Part shown: piece by piece, positions 41,796 to 50,025 of the stretch
How positions within the stretch are numbered: position 1 is the first letter of the stretch
Layout: each line of letters begins with the position of its first letter
From: Acidithiobacillus sulfurivorans
Lineage (GTDB): Bacteria; Pseudomonadota; Gammaproteobacteria; Acidithiobacillales; Acidithiobacillaceae
DNA: 64,000 nucleotides
Assembly: GCF_018853815.1 (NCBI RefSeq)
Contig: NZ_JAAOMP010000153.1
Span: 1-64,000 of the forward strand
Reading direction: 5' to 3'
Program-made: the position numbers and the translations under genes
Notes under the pieces: generated by a model
The model's database searches: none
What the model was told of the DNA's origin: nothing
What the model saw: only the letters and a program-made list of their open reading frames with translations

Positions 41796-43066
41796 GAAAG
41801 AACCTTTTTGCTTTGGTCCGAAAAACTGTGCTCCCAGAAATCGATCTCTTTCTGTGACAATCCCAGGTCCTGCAAAACTTCACGCCAACCTTGCAGCGCT
41901 TCACAACACGCGTTGACAATGTGTGTAGCTCTGGATGGATCCAGACCAAAGGCCTCCACCATGGAAAGCGCGTTCTGCAAAGTGGCCTGACGCCCTTCTT
42001 TACCGAGAGCGATGGATAAGTCGAATTGGGTATGTAGACCGGGGCGACTATGCGTTGGGTTGATGTCATATGCCGGTGATAATTGCCAGGTTCCGTCCAC
42101 GCCCAGAATCACCGCATGATTACGCAGATGGTCATCGGTATTTCGGATCAGCCAGTTGAATATCATTCTCCGGAAAAGCTCCGTCGATCCAGACAGATCC
42201 CCGAACATTCTCAGGTGGCTGGCCAGGGCAGGATAACTGCCTAGCCGGTTTTCGCCTTCATCGAAATTCAAAAGAGACAGGCCACTGACCATGGCCAGAT
42301 GTCGCCTGTTTTCTGGTGTGCCGATCCGATCAAAGCGTTGCGACAGAAACACATGGCGGCCATCCTGGAGTGGATACAGTTGGGTATTAGGCGTCGTGAT
42401 CCCGGCACGGCGGGCCAGAATCATGGAGGCCTGCTCCAATAGAGCCACGTCATAACTGTCCCGATAGGCAGGCAGCTTGGCCAGCCACATTTGGCCTTGG
42501 TGATAAACCGACAGCTTCGGGCGAGCGCCCCCCATACTGGTTCTTTGTACCAGAAAATCCGCCAGCGGCTGCAGGGGATAGGATGATGGGCCTTCCTGCT
42601 CCAGCGACTCGACCGCCTGCACAATCGTGGCCAGGTCCAGCACGTCATCGGTCCTATTCACAGGCGCGGGGATCACCGGACCGCTTTCCAGGTCTCTGGA
42701 AAACGCCAGAAATCCGGGACGATCCTGAACGTCCGCCTGCAACAAGTCAGAGAATTGCACGGACTCTACAGAAACACCCAGCTTTTTGGCATAAACCAGC
42801 GTGCCCCAGTAATCCGGCAGGGCATCCCGAATCGGTCCCGGTAGTCCCCGGTTCATCGTCTGGGTAAATATAGGTGGGCCGTTTTTCCGCCATGTGGGCA
42901 TAGGGGCGATGGGCGGCAAATCTTCGCGTTCACGGTAACTGCGCACATACTGAAAGGTGCTGATGGCCGCGCTTTCGTGGTAGGTCAGAATGCCGGCCAA
43001 ATGCCTTTGTGTCGCATCCGGGCAGACGTACACATAGAACAACGGCGTATTATCAGATCGGCTCAT
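41783..43066 (-). CDS. hipA: HipA-like serine/threonine kinase toxin
   Basis: A 427-residue HipA-family protein with the N-terminal subdomain, Met-Gly-Gly-Ala-Arg-Pro-Lys (phosphate-binding loop), Phe-Asp-Arg-Ile-Gly, the catalytic Asn-Thr-Asp-Asp-His-Leu-Arg-Asn-His and the metal site Ser-Pro-Ala-Tyr-Asp-Ile-Asn. HipA toxins phosphorylate glutamyl-tRNA synthetase in E. coli; other targets occur. All catalytic residues are present. Its start overlaps the antitoxin stop by 4 bp. The last few residues are encoded by sequence that matches vapB on the other strand, so the native C-terminus has probably been replaced. Confidence 0.88.
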   Translation of the reverse strand: MSRSDNTPLFYVYVCPDATQRHLAGILTYHESAAISTFQYVRSYREREDLPPIAPMPTWRKNGPPIFTQTMNRGLPGPIRDALPDYWGTLVYAKKLGVSVESVQFSDLLQADVQDRPGFLAFSRDLESGPVIPAPVNRTDDVLDLATIVQAVESLEQEGPSSYPLQPLADFLVQRTSMGGARPKLSVYHQGQMWLAKLPAYRDSYDVALLEQASMILARRAGITTPNTQLYPLQDGRHVFLSQRFDRIGTPENRRHLAMVSGLSLLNFDEGENRLGSYPALASHLRMFGDLSGSTELFRRMIFNWLIRNTDDHLRNHAVILGVDGTWQLSPAYDINPTHSRPGLHTQFDLSIALGKEGRQATLQNALSMVEAFGLDPSRATHIVNACCEALQGWREVLQDLGLSQKEIDFWEHSFSDQSKKVLSPCS

Positions 43067-43434
43067 AGCCTATCCGCCAGATCATCGGGTGAAACCCCTC
43101 TGGATCGACGGCGGGTACGCAGACTTTGTTCGAGGGTCGCCCCCTGGTAGTCACGGTCATACAACAGCAGGTTATCGAGGTCCCCAAGCATTCCCAGTAA
43201 AGACAAAACTGCTACCCAGGTGCCAATGGCAGTACCCGGGTCCGCCTTTTCCATTTTGCGGTAGGTGACAATGCTCACCTGCAGTAATCGGGCAGTTTCG
43301 TCTTGTGACCATCCACGGCGTTTACGGGCGCGTTTCAGCCGCTCGGCAAGGCTCAGCAGAGAGGACTCCATACGGCGGGATTGACCCTGAACCGACTCAG
43401 CCCGCTGCAGATTTTTGTTAGGCACAATATCCAT
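43063..43434 (-). CDS. hipB: HipB-like HTH antitoxin
   Basis: An XRE-type helix-turn-helix (Arg-Gly-Trp-Ser-Gln-Asp-Glu-Thr-Ala-Arg-Leu-Leu-Gln-Val-Ser) lies in the first half, followed by a helical tail. HipB represses the operon and holds HipA inactive. The start is unsure. ATG at 43434 gives 123 residues and lies within the first operator, possibly a nearly leaderless start; ATG at 43371 gives 102 residues but has no clear ribosome binding site. An upstream extension to 43758 is rejected. Confidence 0.8.
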   Translation of the reverse strand: MDIVPNKNLQRAESVQGQSRRMESSLLSLAERLKRARKRRGWSQDETARLLQVSIVTYRKMEKADPGTAIGTWVAVLSLLGMLGDLDNLLLYDRDYQGATLEQSLRTRRRSRGVSPDDLADRL

Positions 43435-43463
43435 AATGGATACTATAATATCCACTATGGATC
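43428..43463. promoter_or_regulatory. Double HipB-type operator
   Basis: Two 15-bp dyads, TATCC-ATAAT-GGATA (43428-43442) and TATCC-ACTAT-GGATC (43449-43463), start 21 bp apart, two helical turns. Between them on the minus strand is a TATTAT that could be the -10. E. coli HipB uses TATCC-N8-GGATA; here the spacer is five bases. Confidence 0.65.
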
Positions 43464-43541
43464 TATTTAGATACAATTTTATGGATGTGTTTGTCCAATT
43501 CGAGGTCCCGGTATTGCAGCTCCAAAGGCTGGTCATTCGAC

Positions 43542-43612
43542 AGTCTTGAGTAGCAGGAGTTGCACATCGAGTGGCTGCGGCGCGGATAAGCTCATTTCTT
43601 GGTGCCATAATG
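43542..43612. repeat. Remnant of the toxin/antitoxin junction
   Basis: About 45 bases from 43562 match the junction of the toxin and antitoxin genes at 40884-40931 with few changes, and a short stretch before it resembles 40444-40460. It is a further broken copy of the same module, directly upstream of the next antitoxin gene. Confidence 0.6.
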
Positions 43613-43654
43613 GCGCCAATCAGCAATTTTTGATGGACGATTGAGGTGCCGACC

Positions 43655-43981
43655 ATGTCTGGTAAAACTATCGAACGCGGCAGGATTTCCGCTCGGGTAC
43701 CTGTGCAGGTCCAGAAAACCCTGGAGCTGGCAGCGTCGATGGTTGGTGCGACCACCAATCAATTCATGGTCCAGTCATCCCTGCGTGAAGCCGAGCGTAT
43801 CATCGAACAAGAGCGGGTCATCCGTTTATCTGCCCAAGACACAGAGACCTTTATTCAGGCGTTGGAAAATCCGCCACCACCCAATGCTGAATTGAAGGCG
43901 GCACTGCAACACTATAGGGAAGCCAGGCGAGATGATGAAGATACAGGCTTTAACTGGCATCCACGACCGAAAGGGCTTTGA
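43655..43981 (+). CDS. DUF1778-like antitoxin (second family)
   Basis: A 108-residue protein with a ribbon-helix-helix start (Arg-Ile-Ser-Ala-Arg-Val-Pro-Val-Gln-Val-Gln-Lys-Thr-Leu-Glu-Leu-Ala-Ala) and an acidic/proline C-terminal tail. GAGG lies eight bases before the ATG at 43655. A damaged GNAT toxin gene overlaps its 3' end. From 43759 on, the sequence is duplicated at 45339. The antitoxin itself looks intact. Confidence 0.8.
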   Translation: MSGKTIERGRISARVPVQVQKTLELAASMVGATTNQFMVQSSLREAERIIEQERVIRLSAQDTETFIQALENPPPPNAELKAALQHYREARRDDEDTGFNWHPRPKGL

Positions 43982-44270
43982 TTGTGGTGTCGAGGCCCTG
44001 AATCTCTGGCTTCGGCAGACAAGACAGCGCCAGATTCCTGTTACCCGACTGGGGAGGCTGGCTATTCGTTCCAATCTGCAAGGGCAGGGGCTGGGGCGTT
44101 TATTGCTGGCTGATGCCGTCAGCCGCTCTCGCAATGCCGCATTGTCAGTAGGCAGTGCAGGCATATTTGTAGATGCCAAAAATGCAAATGCCGTGCAGTT
44201 CTACAAGCGCTATGGCTTTATTGCCTGCCATGAGCAACCCCACAAACTGTATTTGCCCATGTGGTGATCC
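43759..44270 (+). repeat. 512-bp direct repeat, copy 1
   Basis: Matches 45339-45850 at a constant offset of 1580 bp with no insertions or deletions and roughly a dozen and a half substitutions. It covers two thirds of the antitoxin gene and all of the shortened GNAT gene. The repeats flank an intact vapBC pair. Confidence 0.85.
43935..44267 (+). pseudogene. GNAT toxin with internal deletion
   Basis: The frame is open for 110 residues. The N-terminus (His-Asp-Arg-x-x-Phe-Asp-Cys-Gly) and the C-terminal half (Arg-Leu-Gly-Arg-Leu-Ala-Ile, acetyl-CoA loop Gln-Gly-Gln-Gly-Leu-Gly, Phe-Val-Asp-Ala-Lys, Tyr-Gly-Phe) are family-like. About 45-50 residues between them, present in ordinary members, are missing after Arg-Gln-Thr. 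Two strands of the GNAT sheet would be lost, so activity is doubtful. The same gap is present in copy 2 at 45515. Confidence 0.65.
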
Positions 44271-44287
44271 ACGCTTGCGGTGTTGCA

Positions 44288-44461
44288 GCGAAGCGTCGCG
44301 CGTCCTTGAGTAGCAGGATGAGTTGCCGTTCGTTCTCTGGCGTCGGTTCGAATCCGAAACGGCGATAGAATGCATCGGCATCGGGTACTGGCCCATTCCT
44401 CGACGAATGCGCTCGGGAACATCGACTGTGTCGATCTGGCCCACAGTCAGGCTGAAATAAC
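44288..44461 (-). pseudogene. GNAT toxin fragment with 149-bp deletion
   Basis: Matches 40428-40528 and then 40677-40753 of the intact toxin gene, with the part between missing. The break lies within short ATCGG repeats. It is followed directly by the promoter region of vapB. Confidence 0.75.
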
Positions 44462-44545
44462 CCGCTTCATGTACATCCATGTATTTACAGTACTACTCAA
44501 ATGAGCCAGAATATAATCGGGCATGGGTAAAATGGGGGAATCATA

Positions 44546-44779
44546 GTGATTACGAAAATTTTCAGAAACGGTAATTCGCAGGCCGTCCGCATCCCGGTGG
44601 AATTGGCTTTCAAGAATTGGGAGATGGAGCTGGTCATCGAGCGTCACGGCGATGAACTGTGCATTCGCCCAGCGCAGCAGCGTATGGGGAACGTCCTTGA
44701 AAAATTTGCCAGGTTTTCTTCGGATTTTATGGCAAATGGACGTGGTGACAACCAGGAAGATGAACGCGAAGCATTATGA
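44546..44779 (+). CDS. vapB: VapB-type (AbrB/SpoVT fold) antitoxin
   Basis: A 77-residue protein with the swapped-hairpin start Ile-Phe-Arg-Asn-Gly-Asn-Ser-Gln-Ala-Val-Arg-Ile-Pro and Ile-x-x-x-Gly-Asp-Glu-Leu-x-Ile, then an acidic tail. It starts with GTG, with GGGG eight bases upstream; a TATAAT lies at 44512-44517. It overlaps the toxin gene by 4 bp. Confidence 0.88.
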   Translation: MITKIFRNGNSQAVRIPVELAFKNWEMELVIERHGDELCIRPAQQRMGNVLEKFARFSSDFMANGRGDNQEDEREAL

Positions 44780-45183
44780 AGCCGAAATATATGCTCGACA
44801 CCAACATTTGCATTTATCTGATGAAAAGGCAACCACCATCGGTGCGAAAAAAATTTGAAGCATGTTTTGTGGGGGATGTCGTTATTTCAGCTATTACGCT
44901 GGCTGAACTTGAATACGGCATCACCTGCTCGGCAGAAAATCAGCTTGCCAATCAGGCGGCTTTGGACGATCTGCTGCAGGATATTCCCGTCGCAGCATTC
45001 GACTCCCGGGCCGCCCGCGCCTACGGGCCGGTCAGATGGGCCACCAGAGAACGCTCCCGTGACGCGCTCGACAAACTGATCGCTGCCCATGCTATTGCCT
45101 TAAACACTACCCTGGTAACCAACAACGAGGCCGACTTTTGTGTGTTCCCCGGCCTGACTGTGGAAAATTGGGTGGATAATTGA
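44776..45183 (+). CDS. vapC: VapC-type PIN-domain ribonuclease toxin
   Basis: A 135-residue PIN protein. The acidic active-site residues are visible: Leu-Asp-Thr-Asn near the start, Glu in Leu-Ala-Glu-Leu-Glu-Tyr-Gly, Asp in Asp-Lys-Leu-Ile-Ala-Ala-His, and Asn-Asn-Glu-Ala-Asp-Phe. VapC toxins of this class cut initiator tRNA or rRNA. The gene looks complete. A fragment resembling residues 20-35 recurs near 45930. Confidence 0.9.
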   Translation: MKPKYMLDTNICIYLMKRQPPSVRKKFEACFVGDVVISAITLAELEYGITCSAENQLANQAALDDLLQDIPVAAFDSRAARAYGPVRWATRERSRDALDKLIAAHAIALNTTLVTNNEADFCVFPGLTVENWVDN

Positions 45184-45226
45184 AGCGCGCACTGGCATAC
45201 AGAACAAACACCTAGGGGCGACGGCA

Positions 45227-45331
45227 ATGGAAAACAATGAAAATCTGGTTTTGGCGGGCAAGGGTGACATTCCACAAGCCATAGCCATACTTGATCGCCT
45301 GGATGCGACAGAATACCGTACTGCACGCTGA
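45227..45331 (+). CDS. Short open frame, 34 residues, possibly a gene fragment
   Basis: ATG at 45227, stop at 45329. The peptide (Asn-Leu-Val-Leu-Ala-Gly-Lys-Gly-Asp-Ile-Pro-Gln-Ala-Ile) looks protein-like but is not recognised. Its end lies 8 bp before the second copy of the 512-bp repeat, so it may be the first part of a gene cut by that event. The ribosome binding site is weak. Confidence 0.25.
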   Translation: MENNENLVLAGKGDIPQAIAILDRLDATEYRTAR

Positions 45332-45338
45332 TCGCCGC

Positions 45339-45850
45339 TCAATTCATGGCCCAGTCATCCCTGCGTGAAGCCGAGCGTATCATCGAACAAGAGCGGGTCA
45401 TCCGTTTATCTGCCCAAGACACAGAGACCTTTATTCAGGCGTTGGAAAATCCGCCACCACCCAATGCTGAATTGAAGGCGGCACTGCAACACTATGGGGA
45501 AGCCAGGCGAGACGATGAAGATACAGGCTTTAACTGGCATCCACGACCGAAAGGGCTTTGATTGTGGTGTCGAGGTCCTGAATCTCTGGCTTCGGCAGAC
45601 AAGACAGCGCCAGATTCCTGTTACCCGACTGGGGAGGCTGGCTATTCGTTCTAATCTGCAAGGGCAGGGGCTGGGACGTTTGTTGCTGGCTGATGCAGTC
45701 ACTCGCTCTCGCAATGCCGCATTGTCAGTAGGCAGTGCAGGAATATTTGTAGATGCCAAAAATGTAAATGCCGTGCGATTCTAAAAGCACTATGGCTTTA
45801 TTGCCTGCCATGAGCAACCCCACAAACTGTATTTGCCCATGTGGTGATTC
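45339..45850 (+). repeat. 512-bp direct repeat, copy 2, with broken antitoxin and toxin genes
   Basis: The antitoxin part lacks its first 35 codons, though an ATG at 45346 keeps 71 residues open to 45561. The GNAT part (from about 45515) carries the same internal deletion as copy 1 and in addition a TAA at 45782 where copy 1 has a tyrosine codon. Both genes are therefore dead or nearly so. Confidence 0.85.
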
Positions 45851-45929
45851 ACCTGATGGCATTGACGCGAATGATGAAAACCACGAAAGCAGTCTGGTGT
45901 CTTAATCGTGGACTGGATCAAGTTGATCG

Positions 45930-45985
45930 CCATCTCCGGAACGTAAAAAGTTTGAAACGTGTTTTGTGCGGGGCGACCCCCGCCA
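45930..45985 (+). pseudogene. VapC fragment
   Basis: About 40 bases resemble vapC at 44840-44880 (the Arg-Lys-Lys-Phe-Glu-x-Cys-Phe-Val segment). No frame continues. It lies just after the pilY1 stop and marks the right edge of the patchwork. Confidence 0.4.
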
Positions 45986-45995
45986 AATTTGATTT

Positions 45996-48900
45996 TCAAT
46001 AATTTATTACGCGCCAGCCTATTACCTTGACAGTGCTGCCATTTTGATAGAAAGCCGGGAACTGTCCGGATGAACCAGTATCACCTGCGGCAGATTGTAT
46101 GAGGGTTCTGCCATTAGTTGAGATAATCGTCGGTGTATATGCTGTGCCATAACCTATGAGTATGGGTCCAGTAGCACTTGTACCGTTTAGGTCAAAAAAG
46201 CCTGAGGGAAAAGCACCATTCAAAAGTTTATATAGAAAATAATAGGCTGTATTTTCGCCACAAGTGTTAGCGGCAGGGCTCACAGTGACTGGAGCAATAA
46301 TGGCACCATTGTTGATGGCAATGGGTGCAGAAATAACAGAGGAATTGGGGAGTCCTGTGATTGTTTGTGGGGTATTAGTAGTTGAATATGTTTTGCTACC
46401 ACCGGTATAGCTTGCCCATAAAGCTTGCCAGTTATTAGCAGACTTTTGAAAGACGGTAAAACCATTTTGGCCTTGTACGCTTAAGTAATAATTACCTAAA
46501 TAATAACTGGTAGTCATATACTGAACTACAGAGCTTAAACCTGAGCTGCTTGAAGCCCATGGTGCATAAGAGGCGGCATTTGCACTAGTGCTAGAACCAA
46601 AACTAGATGCAGTAATAACCGGAGGAAAGCTGGTTGAAGAAATTACTGTGGAATTTGTACTGGTTCCAGAAATTTGGGGAATATTTGTAACCGGCATTGA
46701 ATAAACATATCCATTCGAGCTTCCCAGGTAGATATTATTATTTGTATCGATACTTAAAGCACTGGAAGCTACAAAGGGTAATTGATCCTGAAAAGAAACG
46801 CCTGAACCTACATTAACACCAACTAAATAACTTGTAGATGTAGAATTGATATTATTATTGACTACCCATAATGCCCAAGTTTGTCCAAACTGAGAACCTG
46901 GAGAACTAATCTGGTAAAAAATGGGTGATTGCGTAATCGGCTGAGAAAAAGAAGGTCCAAGATCATTTTCATAGATAACCGAATTCAGGTTGGCCGTATT
47001 GTTAACCGTAGAAAGCTTTAGGTCATATAATATGCCACCACCTAAAGCACTACCCACTACATAAGTATTCCAATTTCCATTGGCATCGGTCGCACTGATG
47101 GACTTGAATCCACCTTGCATGCTTTGACCGCGCCAAAATGTATTGTAGGATTGTAGCTGATTGAGTAAACCATATGGGACCCACGACCAGGTTAAAGATG
47201 GAGAACCTCCCGTAGCACCATTGTAGCTAATACCATATAAAATTCCGTCATTAGAAGAAAACAAAACCATATTCTTGCGACTTGTATTTGAACTGGCAAA
47301 GCTTGTGTAGCTGTTACTACCATTGCCAGCGGAAAGCATAGCTGAATTATCAGGCGGAAGAATAATCTGCGGCGTACTGGTAGTGGGCAGGCCTAGTGTC
47401 CAATTGGGGGCCCGACCTCCTAGATAAGTGCTATTGCTTGAAGCGGATGGATTCACTGTGTAATTTGCTATGATGCTAGGCGTTAAACCGTTAGCTAAAT
47501 TTGTTCCAAAAGCATTTGGGTAGGAAGTTGCCGCACTCGATAGAAGGATTGCAGACCCTGATATAATACTACCACTAGAACTAGTGGGTGCTGTGGTATA
47601 AACCGGTGGCGTAGAGCTAGAAACAGAAGAGGATATTACAGTGTTTGCGTCCCACACAGCATTTGAAGTGGTGGATGCGGTTACACCGTTTGCATTGAAT
47701 GGGAATGCAAACATATTGCCCTGTCCGTTACTTTTATTGATGTTTTCCTGAACAAATTCCAATGAACTGCTGGTTGCGGTACCAGTTGCAGCAATAGGCG
47801 AAGTGATAGTGTTACTTAAAATATTGGCAACAATTGATGATAACGCCGAATTTAGTTGTGAGGTAGACTGTGCTGAGTAATAATATCCAGTGCCTCCAGC
47901 TTGGGCCATTGCAGTCAAAATTGCTTGCCCCTGGGTAGCCTCGGTATTTTGGCTTGTGCTTTCAGCAGTATTGGGGTTGACGGCAGAACCAACCCCTAAT
48001 ACATAGGTTTTGATACCAGCACTGTTTAAATTTGCTATTTGTTGAATTGCTTCTACAGCAGCATTATTATAATCGGTTGAACTGCTGCTCGCTGTGGCTG
48101 CGGTGATGAGTGGAAAACCAAAAGTAGTAGCTGCTTGACTCCCAAGAGGTGGGTATAGGTGCCCATTCAAACCCTGTGTAGGTTGACCGTTGGTAATAAT
48201 AATGACATATTTCTGTCCACAGGTTGACGGAGGTGCATTGTTTCCTGTACGTCCAAAATAATTTAATGCTGTTTTTAAAGCACCAGCCATTGGCGTATGA
48301 CCAGCCCCAGCTTCAATAGGTACCGATGCCTGATTGTAATTAAAACCGCTGGCCGGGTTCATTAATGGTGCTGGTTCTATGGCACTAGCGATTTTCGATA
48401 ACGCCGCACTTGAACCAATCAGGGCAATTATATTTCCTTGAGGTGTGCTGCTACTTTGTGTTTTCACTGTGCTACCAAAAAACGCATAACCTCGAGCTGC
48501 TGTCCAAACTTGCGGCGTTTGTGTCAAATATCCAGGATTCGAGGGGCCAAAGGTACTGTATCCAGAATAATATGTGGATGCATTATATTTTGTATAGGGA
48601 GAATTAATGGGTGATATCAATTGATTTTCATAATTTGATATTGTATATTTATAAGTTCCTTGGTAACTATAATATATATTATTTCCTAAATATGAAGAAG
48701 AATAAAGCACGCTATTTATTAATGGATTGTCACTGCTATCAGTTATTTCTAGGTATTTATATTGATAGGATGGGGAATTATTATAATAATTATGATTAAA
48801 ATAATTGTATGCAATATATTGGCATGAATTAGAAGAATTTTGGTAGCACGGATTTATTGCATAGTTTATCCCTAATATACCAGAAGGCGCCGTTGATGAA

Positions 48901-49499
48901 AAAGAACTTGAGTTTAATCCATTAGAAAACATATAATATATCGAAGAATTTAGATCGTTTAGACTCGCTGAATATTTATAATCTTCAAGACCAAACTGGA
49001 TGCTGTTGGTGTAATTTACATTTCCTATTATATTGGATATGGCTTGCTTGGCAGCATTTAACATGGAAGGGCTATTATCAAGATAGGTAGAATAACCTGT
49101 CTTTGAAACTGTTTGGCAAGCGCTTAGAGCAGGTGCCGTAAAACCTGATGTATTATCACAGTTCACCGTGTAAGGAACCGAACTGTTTGCGTTGCCATAT
49201 GCTATGGGAGTAGTATCTCCTGAATTATAGTTCACTGGTGATGATGAGCTGTTATTCTCCGCTACGACACCAGAGCCGGTCATAATTGCTCCGGAAAGAC
49301 CGGTAATTGGATCTTCTACAACGCCTGCCATACCTTGGGAGTTGTCAATAATGATCATTACCTGCGGTTGACTTCCAGAAGGCGTGTTATTGATATTCAC
49401 ATCCGGTTGTTGGGGGGTTGCCCATGCGCTCAGAGGCAGGCATGTTACGGTACCTATCAAAAAACTGGCTAATAATTTGTTATGTAATTTTATCTGCAT
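45996..49499 (-). CDS. pilY1: PilY1-like type IV pilus tip adhesin
   Basis: A 1167-residue secreted protein with a signal peptide (residues 1-28, cleavage after Ala-Trp-Ala). A von Willebrand A-like domain starts at about residue 47 (Met-Ile-Ile-Ile-Asp-Asn-Ser-Gln-Gly-Met). A C-terminal PilY beta-propeller has Leu-Phe-Ser-Ser-Asn-Asp-Gly-Ile-Leu-Tyr-Gly near 745 and a calcium-loop-like Asp-Thr-Asn-Asn-Asn-Ile-Tyr. PilY1 sits at the pilus tip and controls retraction and surface sensing. Residues 130-330 are very rich in Tyr, Asn and Ser and AT-rich in DNA. It ends the pilus operon, two bases after pilX. Confidence 0.9.
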   Translation of the reverse strand: MQIKLHNKLLASFLIGTVTCLPLSAWATPQQPDVNINNTPSGSQPQVMIIIDNSQGMAGVVEDPITGLSGAIMTGSGVVAENNSSSSPVNYNSGDTTPIAYGNANSSVPYTVNCDNTSGFTAPALSACQTVSKTGYSTYLDNSPSMLNAAKQAISNIIGNVNYTNSIQFGLEDYKYSASLNDLNSSIYYMFSNGLNSSSFSSTAPSGILGINYAINPCYQNSSNSCQYIAYNYFNHNYYNNSPSYQYKYLEITDSSDNPLINSVLYSSSYLGNNIYYSYQGTYKYTISNYENQLISPINSPYTKYNASTYYSGYSTFGPSNPGYLTQTPQVWTAARGYAFFGSTVKTQSSSTPQGNIIALIGSSAALSKIASAIEPAPLMNPASGFNYNQASVPIEAGAGHTPMAGALKTALNYFGRTGNNAPPSTCGQKYVIIITNGQPTQGLNGHLYPPLGSQAATTFGFPLITAATASSSSTDYNNAAVEAIQQIANLNSAGIKTYVLGVGSAVNPNTAESTSQNTEATQGQAILTAMAQAGGTGYYYSAQSTSQLNSALSSIVANILSNTITSPIAATGTATSSSLEFVQENINKSNGQGNMFAFPFNANGVTASTTSNAVWDANTVISSSVSSSTPPVYTTAPTSSSGSIISGSAILLSSAATSYPNAFGTNLANGLTPSIIANYTVNPSASSNSTYLGGRAPNWTLGLPTTSTPQIILPPDNSAMLSAGNGSNSYTSFASSNTSRKNMVLFSSNDGILYGISYNGATGGSPSLTWSWVPYGLLNQLQSYNTFWRGQSMQGGFKSISATDANGNWNTYVVGSALGGGILYDLKLSTVNNTANLNSVIYENDLGPSFSQPITQSPIFYQISSPGSQFGQTWALWVVNNNINSTSTSYLVGVNVGSGVSFQDQLPFVASSALSIDTNNNIYLGSSNGYVYSMPVTNIPQISGTSTNSTVISSTSFPPVITASSFGSSTSANAASYAPWASSSSGLSSVVQYMTTSYYLGNYYLSVQGQNGFTVFQKSANNWQALWASYTGGSKTYSTTNTPQTITGLPNSSVISAPIAINNGAIIAPVTVSPAANTCGENTAYYFLYKLLNGAFPSGFFDLNGTSATGPILIGYGTAYTPTIISTNGRTLIQSAAGDTGSSGQFPAFYQNGSTVKVIGWRVINY

Positions 49500-49501
49500 T
49501 T

Positions 49502-50023
49502 TTATTTCTCCAGGTTGGCTTCGATCGTAACGCCCAAACCACCACCATTGGTATTAGCAGCATGTACATATGCTATGTAGTAATATGTCCCATTTGTCGT
49601 ATTTGGACCAATTGGATAAACAACGTAGTTAACATTAAAGCTAAAGCTGCCGTAATTAATTGGCATCGATCCACAATTATTAGTTTGGGCGCAAGTCTGC
49701 CAAAAACTAGCTGTTGGTGCGCTTGGTCTAGTGCTTCCTGAAGTTGGTACTACGTACCAAGGGCTTATATTTCCGGTTGGAGGATTTGCCCCCTGTTGAG
49801 AAAGGAGGTTACTAGCTTCCAAGACTCCCTGTTCTGTGGCTTCTTGTGCGGCATTCTGTACAGCCAAATTAGAGGCTATCAAGCTGTTGTTTTTATTCAT
49901 ATATAAATACGCTAGAAGGGCGAGCGTCACCGCAAATATTAAAACCAGTACCACTACTAAAATAGCCCCGTCTTCGCCGTGGTCTGATGTCTTTTCTGAA
50001 CATGTTTTTTTAATTTTAGACAT
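49502..50023 (-). CDS. pilX: PilX-like minor pilus assembly protein
   Basis: A 173-residue protein with a charged leader and Gly followed by a hydrophobic stretch (Ala-Ile-Leu-Val-Val-Val-Leu-Val-Leu) as in PilX proteins, which lack the glutamate at position 5. The C-terminal part is polar and Asn/Thr-rich. PilX, PilV, PilW and FimT form the priming complex with PilY1. Neighbour spacing is 2 bp on both sides. Confidence 0.82.
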   Translation of the reverse strand: MSKIKKTCSEKTSDHGEDGAILVVVLVLIFAVTLALLAYLYMNKNNSLIASNLAVQNAAQEATEQGVLEASNLLSQQGANPPTGNISPWYVVPTSGSTRPSAPTASFWQTCAQTNNCGSMPINYGSFSFNVNYVVYPIGPNTTNGTYYYIAYVHAANTNGGGLGVTIEANLEK

Positions 50024-50025
50024 TT

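Noticed and set aside
40372-45985. A CRISPR array in the repeat-rich toxin-antitoxin region
   Set aside because: The repeats are few, long and gene-derived, with no regular short repeat and spacer pattern. No CRISPR-like array was noticed elsewhere in the window.
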